From positions 930,001-994,000 of the forward strand of contig NZ_AP025183.1 in NCBI RefSeq assembly GCF_020885975.1: 64,000 nt of DNA, written 5' to 3'. The translations under genes and the position numbers were made by a program. This DNA comes from Flavobacterium ammonificans (GTDB taxonomy: Bacteria; Bacteroidota; Bacteroidia; Flavobacteriales; Flavobacteriaceae). Each line of letters opens with the position of its first letter. Position 1 is the first letter of the stretch. Positions 25,948 through 31,820 of the stretch are shown one piece after another. The notes beneath the pieces are model-generated. The model saw nothing but the letters and a program-made list of their open reading frames with translations, made no database searches and was not told the origin of the DNA.

Positions 25948-27183
25948 TTAAAAACTGTAAACTGCTGAAACAGTCGCTCTAAAATTTGCTACTTTGTTTT
26001 CTATTCCAGAAATAGAAAGGTCTTTTTGAGTGTTTCCATGTGTAGCAGCTGTATATTCGATTTCAGGAGTAAGTCTAAATTTGTTCTGTTTGAAATCAAT
26101 TCGAGCTGATGCTCTTACTATATCCTTAACTCCTCTTGTGCTATTAATCCCTCTGCCATAAATACCAAGAGCTGATGTGTTCGCCGATGTACCATCTTGG
26201 TTAGTGAATCCAAAGAAAAAACCAGGTGCTGTTGTTGCACTATTGCTTGCAATATCCAACCAAAATGAGTTAGTTCGAATTCCTTCATAGGTAACCGGAT
26301 TAGTTCCATTTGCATAGCTTGCATAGCCGCCAAGCATAACTAAATGATGTAAATTTTCTCCAGATATTCCATATGCTTTAATATGAAATTTTTCTGCATT
26401 GTATTTAAAATAAGCCAGAACTGAAGTTGAATTTAGAGTCTCGTTAGATTTAACACCATTACTCTCAATTAATGGTTTGTTTGGGTAAAGCTCAGCTCCT
26501 AAACCAGCAATTACCGATTTGTTTCTGAATTCTATTTTTCCATGCATCGCTGGAATAACGCTATTGTAAACAGGAGAGTTTTGCTTTCCATCAATTGGGA
26601 AAGCTCCAAATTCTCTGTCTTTATAAGCAATGAACGAAAATTTAAACTGATTGCTTAATTTTTGATCTAATCTAAATTGAGTTGCCCATCCAAAAGGATT
26701 GAAAGGAATACCCGTAGAGAAGTTAGCCACCCCCGGGAATACCTCAGGTATAAATTGAGGGTACCAAGTTTGACCAAATGTTAATGATGTTTTTTCCCAG
26801 TCTAATTTAGCGTATGCATGACGTAATCTAAAAAGGGCAATAGATTGTTCTGTATTTCCAAAGAAATCGCCTTCTAAAACACCAGAAGCTTTTGCCCCCC
26901 ATACATCTGGGCCAGACGCTTTAACTCCAAGTCGAGACACTACAGAAAGAAAATTAGAAGCACCGCTCGCATTGATATCTGCTCCTTTTGAATCAATTTT
27001 TTTATCAAGTGGCCAAAGATTAAGATGGAATTCTCTTACTTGTGCAGATTGTCTCGTGTCTATACTATAGTCTACTCGAGCAAAACCGTACAGCTCTGTT
27101 TTAAATGGTTTTGGAGGGGTTTTCTCTTGCGAAAAAACAAAAGCTGTACATAATAGTGCAGCAATAAAAAGTGTTTTTTTCAT
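25948..27183 (-). CDS. Outer-membrane porin
   Basis: 411 aa. Signal peptide 1-18 (MKKTLFIAALLCTAFVFS). The mature protein is rich in alternating hydrophobic/polar strands and ends in YSF, the C-terminal aromatic signature of barrels. It contains LTFGQTWYPQFIPEVFPG and FNPFGWATQFRL, features of a flavobacterial DcaP/porin-like group, judged by eye. It precedes the MHS carrier by 36 bases, so the two likely form an outer- plus inner-membrane route for one small acid. Confidence 0.78.
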   Translation of the reverse strand: MKKTLFIAALLCTAFVFSQEKTPPKPFKTELYGFARVDYSIDTRQSAQVREFHLNLWPLDKKIDSKGADINASGASNFLSVVSRLGVKASGPDVWGAKASGVLEGDFFGNTEQSIALFRLRHAYAKLDWEKTSLTFGQTWYPQFIPEVFPGVANFSTGIPFNPFGWATQFRLDQKLSNQFKFSFIAYKDREFGAFPIDGKQNSPVYNSVIPAMHGKIEFRNKSVIAGLGAELYPNKPLIESNGVKSNETLNSTSVLAYFKYNAEKFHIKAYGISGENLHHLVMLGGYASYANGTNPVTYEGIRTNSFWLDIASNSATTAPGFFFGFTNQDGTSANTSALGIYGRGINSTRGVKDIVRASARIDFKQNKFRLTPEIEYTAATHGNTQKDLSISGIENKVANFRATVSAVYSF

Positions 27184-27277
27184 AGTAATAATTGGTTAAA
27201 TAATAAAATGGTTAGTTTTCACAGTGCCAAATTCAATTATTTTTCTATTAAAAAAAATTACTATATATTTTTTTGTA

Positions 27278-27290
27278 AACTACTATAGTT
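27278..27290. promoter_or_regulatory. Short dyad upstream of the porin operon
   Basis: AACTA-CTA-TAGTT is a 5-bp inverted repeat with a 3-base centre that overlaps the stop codon of the InsA-like gene and lies about 95 bases before the porin ATG. It is a candidate regulator site; short dyads also occur by chance in AT-rich DNA. Confidence 0.25.
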
Positions 27291-27708
27291 AGTCTTTAAA
27301 ACGTTCCCATTTTATTAGCATAAATTTATCTCCAAGTTCGGTAATTATCATTCCGGCACCAGAAAGTAAATCTTTATTTTTTAAATATTCTACAAGTTCT
27401 AAATGATTAAATATCTTGTAAGTAGGGTGGTAGTTAGTATGGGTTGGTTTTTTTATATTGAAGCTTTTTACCCAATTACTGATGGTAACGTGAGAAACGC
27501 CTATAATCCGTTCGATTTCTCGATAACTAAGACCTTCTAAGTAGAGTTGCAAAGCTTTAGTAACATAATAATCATCTATCTTTTTTCCTATTTTATTAAC
27601 GGTAAAGAAATAGTTGCATTTTTTACAAGCATACCTTTGTTTATGGTTAATTATGCCGCTTTTAACGATATGATCGTTTTGGCATTTTGGACAGGCAAGA
27701 ATTTCCAT
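27289..27708 (-). CDS. InsA-like zinc-ribbon/HTH protein, probable regulator
   Basis: 139 aa from the ATG at 27708; an upstream extension has no support. Residues 4-32 are a zinc ribbon (CPKCQN with Cys6 and Cys9, CKKCNYFF with Cys28 and Cys31) like IS1 InsA, and residues ~57-82 an HTH (LSYREIERIIGVSHVTISNW). The C-terminal ~45 residues (NHLELVEYLKNKDLLSGAG to KWERFKD) match no transposase catalytic domain. No InsB frame, terminal inverted repeats or target duplication are present, so this is not a working IS1. Position directly before the porin-MHS operon suggests a domesticated regulator. Confidence 0.7.
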   Translation of the reverse strand: MEILACPKCQNDHIVKSGIINHKQRYACKKCNYFFTVNKIGKKIDDYYVTKALQLYLEGLSYREIERIIGVSHVTISNWVKSFNIKKPTHTNYHPTYKIFNHLELVEYLKNKDLLSGAGMIITELGDKFMLIKWERFKD

Positions 27709-27744
27709 ATATATAAATTTTGCATAAATATAGTAAATTAGCAA

Positions 27745-27930
27745 ATATACAAATCATAAATCAATAAAAAAACATATAAATAATTAGAGAGACTTTATTT
27801 TTATTAGAAAAACAGTAAACTTTTAACAGTAAAACGGGTGATTTTCAAAATAGGTAAATTTGACTTTGAGTAATAACCTGATATTTTTAATTGAAGAAGC
27901 CAGAGTTGTTTAATAAATTGTAAAAACAAA
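27745..27930. other. AT-rich gap without a gene
   Basis: Between the InsA-like gene and the tRNA-derived array no supported ORF, RNA or hairpin is visible. The only open frame here (27887-28072, minus) is a read-through of the tRNA fragment and terminator and is not counted as a gene. Promoter elements of the InsA-like gene may lie at its right end. Confidence 0.6.
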
Positions 27931-27954
27931 AAACCCACTCGTTAGAGTGGGTTT
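27931..27954 (-). terminator. Third copy of the tRNA-Phe terminator
   Basis: Perfect 10-bp stem AAACCCACTC-GTTA-GAGTGGGTTT with a T-run on the minus strand; it ends the array and is not followed by a GIY-YIG gene. Confidence 0.85.
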
Positions 27955-27956
27955 TG

Positions 27957-28011
27957 TGGTACCTCCTCCCGACGCTTCGGGAGGACGCTTCGGGAGAACC
28001 ATGGACATATG
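27957..28011 (-). pseudogene. tRNA-Phe 3'-end fragment, copy 3 (distal)
   Basis: On the minus strand this reads as the end of tRNA-Phe: CATATGTCC, GGTTC, then an insert in place of the T-loop/3' T-stem bases, then GGAGGTACCA. The insert (27967-27995) is 29 bases and contains the palindromic TCCCGAAGCG unit one and a half times. One base of the T-stem is also changed (CCATGG for CCCTGG). It cannot fold as a tRNA. Confidence 0.8.
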
Positions 28012-28016
28012 TATTT

Positions 28017-28301
28017 TTATTTTTTCGATAAAATATCTTTAAGTATTTCAGGGTTTTGAATAATTTTTTCAATAAAAATTTTACTTTTCATTTTTTTAAT
28101 GAAACGTTCAAGAAAGAGTGATTCGCTTCGGTCAATACATTCAAAATTTAAAGCTAATGTCCAGTCATTGGCAATTTTAGAAAAAGCGTTAGTATATCCA
28201 TGTTGGTTGTGTTTGAGAATTCTCTCTTTAACATCATGAGTTTCGCCTATATAATATTTTGTGCTTGTTTTTGAATGTAGTATGTAAAGAAAATGGGGCA
28301 T
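28017..28301 (-). CDS. GIY-YIG endonuclease domain protein, copy 2
   Basis: 94 aa from the ATG at 28301 (MPHFLYILHSKTSTKYYIG); the longer frame that runs into the repeat and tRNA fragment is rejected. It is a single GIY-YIG domain of the UPF0213/YhbQ size: LYIL and YYIG strands, Arg in DVKERILKHNQ (~34), and Glu in LFLERFIKK (~74) as metal ligand. Such domains nick or cut DNA. It differs from copy 1 at three bases, all within codons giving SES instead of NEA just before the catalytic Glu. It follows a terminator hairpin by ~13 bases and so depends on read-through or an own weak promoter. Confidence 0.85.
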   Translation of the reverse strand: MPHFLYILHSKTSTKYYIGETHDVKERILKHNQHGYTNAFSKIANDWTLALNFECIDRSESLFLERFIKKMKSKIFIEKIIQNPEILKDILSKK

Positions 28302-28324
28302 GGTTTGGGAGTTTAAAAAACAAA

Positions 28325-28348
28325 AAACCCACTCGTTAGAGCGGGTTT
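28325..28348 (-). terminator. Second copy of the tRNA-Phe terminator
   Basis: Stem AAACCCACTC-GTTA-GAGCGGGTTT with a minus-strand T-run, one base different from copy 3. It lies between the copy 2 tRNA fragment and the copy 2 GIY-YIG gene. Confidence 0.85.
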
Positions 28349-28350
28349 TG

Positions 28351-28394
28351 TGGTACCTCCAGTCCCGACGCTTCGGGAGAACCAGGGACATATG
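28351..28394 (-). pseudogene. tRNA-Phe 3'-end fragment, copy 2
   Basis: On the minus strand CATATGTCCCTGGTTC, then a 16-base palindrome TCCCGAAGCGTCGGGA (28363-28378), then CTGGAGGTACCA. The flanks match the functional tRNA-Phe (28734-28766) with one change; the palindrome replaces the five bases GATCC of the T-arm. It directly follows the copy 1 GIY-YIG gene and runs into a terminator copy. Confidence 0.85.
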
Positions 28395-28399
28395 TATTT

Positions 28400-28684
28400 T
28401 TATTTTTTCGATAAAATATCTTTAAGTATTTCAGGGTTTTGAATAATTTTTTCAATAAAAATTTTACTTTTCATTTTTTTAATGAAACGTTCAAGAAAGA
28501 GCGCTTCGTTTCGGTCAATACATTCAAAATTTAAAGCTAATGTCCAGTCATTGGCAATTTTAGAAAAAGCGTTAGTATATCCATGTTGGTTGTGTTTGAG
28601 AATTCTCTCTTTAACATCATGAGTTTCGCCTATATAATATTTTGTGCTTGTTTTTGAATGTAGTATGTAAAGAAAATGGGGCAT
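28400..28684 (-). CDS. GIY-YIG endonuclease domain protein, copy 1 (next to tRNA-Phe)
   Basis: 94 aa from the ATG at 28684; the in-frame extension to 28765 reads through the tRNA and is rejected. Same single-domain GIY-YIG architecture as copy 2 with 282 of 285 bases identical: N-terminal FLYIL and KYYIGETHD, Arg in KERILKHN, Glu in EALFLERFIKK. It starts 23 bases after the tRNA-Phe terminator. Together with the following tRNA fragment and terminator it forms one 383-base unit of the tandem array. Confidence 0.87.
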   Translation of the reverse strand: MPHFLYILHSKTSTKYYIGETHDVKERILKHNQHGYTNAFSKIANDWTLALNFECIDRNEALFLERFIKKMKSKIFIEKIIQNPEILKDILSKK

Positions 28685-28707
28685 GGTTTGGGAGTTTAAA
28701 AAACAAA

Positions 28708-28731
28708 AAACCCACTCGTTTGAGCGGGTTT
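28708..28731 (-). terminator. Terminator of tRNA-Phe
   Basis: Stem AAACCCGCTC / GAGTGGGTTT (minus strand, 10 bp with a G-T pair) and loop AAAC followed by TTTGTTTTTT. It begins 3 bases after the tRNA 3' end. Confidence 0.88.
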
Positions 28732-28733
28732 TG

Positions 28734-28806
28734 TGGTACCTCCAGGGATCGAACCAGGGACACATGGATTTTCAGTCCATTGCTCTACCATCTGAGCTAA
28801 GGTACC
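28734..28806 (-). tRNA. tRNA-Phe (GAA)
   Basis: A 73-base cloverleaf can be drawn: acceptor GGTACCT/AGGTACC with discriminator A, D-arm GCTC..GAGC, anticodon arm ATGGA-CTGAAAA-TCCAT with anticodon GAA, variable loop GTGTC, and T-arm CCTGG-TTCGATC-CCTGG. The T-stem has a central U-U mismatch. CCA is not encoded. It has a full-consensus promoter upstream and a terminator right after it. The three T-arm/acceptor copies downstream in the array derive from this gene. Confidence 0.95.
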
Positions 28807-28821
28807 TTGCTTATGCGGGTG

Positions 28822-28852
28822 CAAATATAGAATCATTTTTAATTTATCCAAA
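28822..28852 (-). promoter_or_regulatory. Promoter of tRNA-Phe
   Basis: On the minus strand TTTG (28849-28852), a 19-base spacer and TATATTTG (28822-28829): exact matches to the Bacteroidota -33 and -7 elements at the ideal distance, 15 bases before the tRNA start. Confidence 0.85.
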
Positions 28853-28904
28853 ACAAATATTAAAAAAAATCAATTCGTACCTTCGCCTTGTAAATTAAAA
28901 CTAT

Positions 28905-29639
28905 ATGATTCTAACAATCGATGTTGGGAATACCCGAATTAAAGGTGCTGTTTTTGAGAACGATACCTTTGTTGAGCAATTTCAATTTGAGCCAAAAGCA
29001 CTACAAAATGGTATTGAAAGTATTTTAAATAAATATCTGAGCGCCTCCGATTTGGTAGTTGCAAGTGTCGGAAATTTTGATAAAAATGACTTTTTATCCT
29101 TTTCAAATCGGATTTCAATTCACTTTGTATCACATCACGACCCTTTCCCATTCCTGAATGCATACGCTACTCCAAATACTTTGGGGATTGATAGAATGGT
29201 TTTGGCCTCGGGTGCAACAATTCGATATCCGAATCAAAATAGATTAGTAATTGATGCGGGTACTTGTGTGACATACGATTTCATAAGTCAAGATGATGTG
29301 TATTTGGGCGGTGCTATTTCTCCGGGTTTACGCTTACGATATCAGTCTTTAAATAGGTTTACTTCAGCTTTGCCTTTATTGGAGTCAGAATGTCCAGATT
29401 ATTTTATCGGAAATTCAACGGCTAATTCAATCCACTCGGGTGTTGTAAACGGATTAGCTCATGAGATAGATGGTTTTATTGAAGAATACCGAATGCGTTA
29501 CCCAAATTTTATTATAATTTTAACGGGTGGAGACGCAGAATTTTTGGCTAAACGATTAAAAAATACCATATTTGCCAATTCAAATTTTCTGTTGGAGAGT
29601 TTGAATCAAACCTTTCAATATAAAATGAAAAATGATTAA
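28905..29639 (+). CDS. coaX: Type III pantothenate kinase
   Basis: 244 aa, ASKHA-fold kinase of the CoaX type. The phosphate-binding motif DVGNTRIKGAVF is at residues 5-16, the pantothenate site GIDRMVLASGA and the second phosphate motif VIDAGTCVTYDFI lie mid-protein, and GGAISPGLRLRYQSLNRFTSALP follows. It phosphorylates pantothenate as the first step of CoA synthesis. The ATG at 28905 is the first in frame. It overlaps the next gene by 8 bases and heads the operon with an outer-membrane protein and LptC. Confidence 0.95.
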   Translation: MILTIDVGNTRIKGAVFENDTFVEQFQFEPKALQNGIESILNKYLSASDLVVASVGNFDKNDFLSFSNRISIHFVSHHDPFPFLNAYATPNTLGIDRMVLASGATIRYPNQNRLVIDAGTCVTYDFISQDDVYLGGAISPGLRLRYQSLNRFTSALPLLESECPDYFIGNSTANSIHSGVVNGLAHEIDGFIEEYRMRYPNFIIILTGGDAEFLAKRLKNTIFANSNFLLESLNQTFQYKMKND

Positions 29640-30885
29640 AAGAATTGTATTTAGTATTTGTCTTCTAGTTTCTGCTTATTCTGTTGCTCAAGAAGGAACA
29701 GCCTCACCGTATTCTTTTTTTGGAATCGGGGATGTTCGTTTTAAAGGAACCGTTGAAATGCGAGCTATGGCTGGAATAGGTGTAGAACAAGACAGTATCC
29801 ATATTAACTTAGATAACCCTTCAAGTTTTGCTAATTTGAAACTTACCACATTTGCGTTGGGCGGTGGTTTTAATCAGACTAATTTAAAATCAGCTAAGGA
29901 GTCGGCAGCTGTTCAAAGGGTTGCGTTAGATTATTTAGCAGTTGGATTGCCTTTGGGTACTAAGGCAGGGTTAGGTTTTGGTTTAATTCCGTATTCTTCT
30001 GTTGGATACAAAATTGAATCAATTGCAACAGATGCGACGCAAAACAGTAGTCGTTTTGACGGTAAAGGTGGTCTTAACAAAGTGTTTCTAGGTTTCGGAT
30101 ACAAATTGCTCCCACAATTAAGTTTGGGCGCAGATGCTCATTATAATTTTGGAACAATAAACACATCCAGTTTGGAATTTTTATCTACAATTCCTGTGGG
30201 AACTCGAGAGATAAATAATGTTACCTTGACGGGTTTTAACTTCAATGTTGGTTTAATGTATCAAACAAAGCTAACCGCTAAAACTAATTTTTATAGCAGT
30301 TTCAATTATTCGTTGGAGAGTAGTTTGAAATCAGTTAATCTAAGTTCAATTTCTACAGTTTTAATTGACGCTGAATTTAATAATTCATTAGTCGATACTT
30401 CAGACCAGATTGAAACTACCACAAATTTAACTACTCCAAGTAAAATGACTTTAGGTATTGGCTTTGGATCTTCTAAAAAATGGTTGTTAGGAACACAAAT
30501 TAGTTTTAGAGATGCGGCTAATTTTGTTAATACATACAATGACTTTAGTGCAGTTTCGTATGGAAAGTATCAAAAAGTTAGTCTTGGAGGGTATTACATT
30601 CCAAATTATAATTCCTTTACGAGTTATGCTAAAAGAATAGTGTATAGAGGAGGGTTGAAATACGAACAAACAGGCTTAATTGTGAACTCTAAGTCGATTA
30701 ATGATATAGGAGCTACAATGGGTATTGGTTTTCCTGTGTCAGGATCTTTCTCGAACATAAATTTAGGATTTGAAATTGGTAAAAGGGGAACTACATCCCA
30801 AGGTTTAATTCAAGAAAACTATGCTATTTTGAGTCTTAGTTTGTCGTTAAATGATAGATGGTTTCAGAAGAGAAAATTTGACTAA
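29632..30885 (+). CDS. Outer-membrane protein of unknown role, flavobacterial coaX-lptC locus
   Basis: 417 aa. Signal peptide 1-19 (ending SVAQ), then SPYSFFGIGD and a Gly- and aromatic-rich beta-barrel-like sequence (LGFGLIPYSSVGYK, FLGFGYKLLPQLSLGADAHYNFG) with polar/hydrophobic alternation. The general look recalls OmpP1/FadL- or PorV-like barrels, but no family is certain. Its start overlaps coaX by 8 bases and the lptC start follows 34 bases after its stop, so it is translated from the same operon. Confidence 0.72.
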   Translation: MIKRIVFSICLLVSAYSVAQEGTASPYSFFGIGDVRFKGTVEMRAMAGIGVEQDSIHINLDNPSSFANLKLTTFALGGGFNQTNLKSAKESAAVQRVALDYLAVGLPLGTKAGLGFGLIPYSSVGYKIESIATDATQNSSRFDGKGGLNKVFLGFGYKLLPQLSLGADAHYNFGTINTSSLEFLSTIPVGTREINNVTLTGFNFNVGLMYQTKLTAKTNFYSSFNYSLESSLKSVNLSSISTVLIDAEFNNSLVDTSDQIETTTNLTTPSKMTLGIGFGSSKKWLLGTQISFRDAANFVNTYNDFSAVSYGKYQKVSLGGYYIPNYNSFTSYAKRIVYRGGLKYEQTGLIVNSKSINDIGATMGIGFPVSGSFSNINLGFEIGKRGTTSQGLIQENYAILSLSLSLNDRWFQKRKFD

Positions 30886-30919
30886 ACTTAATCTCACTTA
30901 TACTGTTTAATTTGTACTT

Positions 30920-31459
30920 ATGAATAAAACCTGTCAATTTTTATTTTGTCTTTTTTTAATTTCGCTTACTGCTTGTGAGAGTAATTTTAAAGACATTCAA
31001 AAAGACAATTTTTCAGATTTTGTTCCAAGTAACAATGCTGATGAGGTTAATTTAAAATACACTGATTCAGGAAGAATTACAGGGATTTTAGTCAGTAAAA
31101 AAATGTTGGATTATGCAGTAGTTGATTTTCCATTTACTGAATTTCCTAAAGGGATTCGCGTCACTCTATTTGATAAAAATGCAAAAGAAACGGTGATTAC
31201 ATCAAATTATGCGGTATCGTATAAACAAACAGGAATCATTGATTTGCAAGATAAAGTTAAAATAGTTTCAACTGATGGTCAAATTCTAGAAACAGAACAA
31301 TTGTATTTCGATCAAAAAAATTCTTGGTTTTTTACTGAAAGAAAATACAAATTTAGCTCTCCAAGAGGAGTGTCTAATGGACAAGGAATAGATTTCAGCA
31401 AAGATTTTAAAGTAATTAATTCACAAAGAATAACAGGCGAAGTTGACTCCGCCGATTAA
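30920..31459 (+). CDS. lptC: LPS export protein LptC (lipoprotein form)
   Basis: 179 aa. The N-terminus has a lipoprotein signal with lipobox LTAC (Cys ~19), unlike proteobacterial LptC, which keeps a membrane helix. The remaining residues are a beta-jellyroll-like OstA/LptC fold (AVVDFPFTEFPKGIRVTLFD, TSNYAVSYKQTGIIDLQDKVKI, ETEQLYFD, NGQGIDFSKDF), typical of LptC in Bacteroidota. It bridges LPS from the inner-membrane LptBFG to the periplasmic chain. The operon position after coaX is the standard flavobacterial context. Confidence 0.85.
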   Translation: MNKTCQFLFCLFLISLTACESNFKDIQKDNFSDFVPSNNADEVNLKYTDSGRITGILVSKKMLDYAVVDFPFTEFPKGIRVTLFDKNAKETVITSNYAVSYKQTGIIDLQDKVKIVSTDGQILETEQLYFDQKNSWFFTERKYKFSSPRGVSNGQGIDFSKDFKVINSQRITGEVDSAD

Positions 31460-31470
31460 ACATATATAGT

Positions 31471-31674
31471 ATGAGCTACCTTAAGTATACTCCTTATTTG
31501 TATCTAATTTTAGGAATTTATCTTATTATTGATTCCGTTATTAATTGGAATAATCCGGCTGAAAATGCCGAATTAACTTTGATTTTCGCAGCAATTGCTA
31601 TTTTCTTATTTGGATTTAGAAGACGCTATGCGAAACGTTTTGAAGAGCGAAGAAACAATAGAAATCAAGAATAG
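31471..31674 (+). CDS. Small two-helix membrane protein
   Basis: 67 aa: hydrophobic segments at residues ~9-25 and 37-52 followed by an Arg-rich tail (GFRRRYAKRFEERRNNRN). It starts 12 bases after lptC and is likely in the same operon. Function unknown; the positive tail suggests a cytoplasmic C-terminus. Confidence 0.6.
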   Translation: MSYLKYTPYLYLILGIYLIIDSVINWNNPAENAELTLIFAAIAIFLFGFRRRYAKRFEERRNNRNQE

Positions 31675-31820
31675 TAGAAAAGCAATCATAAAGTATTTTC
31701 ATAGTCTATTGTTTTTATTTGAAAAAATTTAAAAAAACTTTCAAAATAAACTACTTGTACTATAAATATTAACTAGATAATTGTATTTTCGCAAACTGAA
31801 TATAAATTAATTAGAATAAA

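Noticed and set aside
27289..27744. Complete IS1 insertion sequence
   Set aside because: Only an InsA-like domain is present; no InsB frame, terminal inverted repeats or duplicated target.
27887..28072. Open frame on the minus strand across the distal tRNA fragment and terminator
   Set aside because: It translates repeat, palindrome and terminator sequence, and its middle matches the same shadow reading in the other two units. No independent coding evidence.
28685..28765. N-terminal extensions of the GIY-YIG frames
   Set aside because: The extra residues (RYHKTRSNEWVFC...) are translations of the tRNA 3' end and terminator; the ATG at MPHFLYIL gives the normal domain start.
27931..28806. 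CRISPR array
   Set aside because: Repeat spacing (~383 bases) and coding content between copies do not fit; no short repeat-spacer pattern and no Cas genes in the window.
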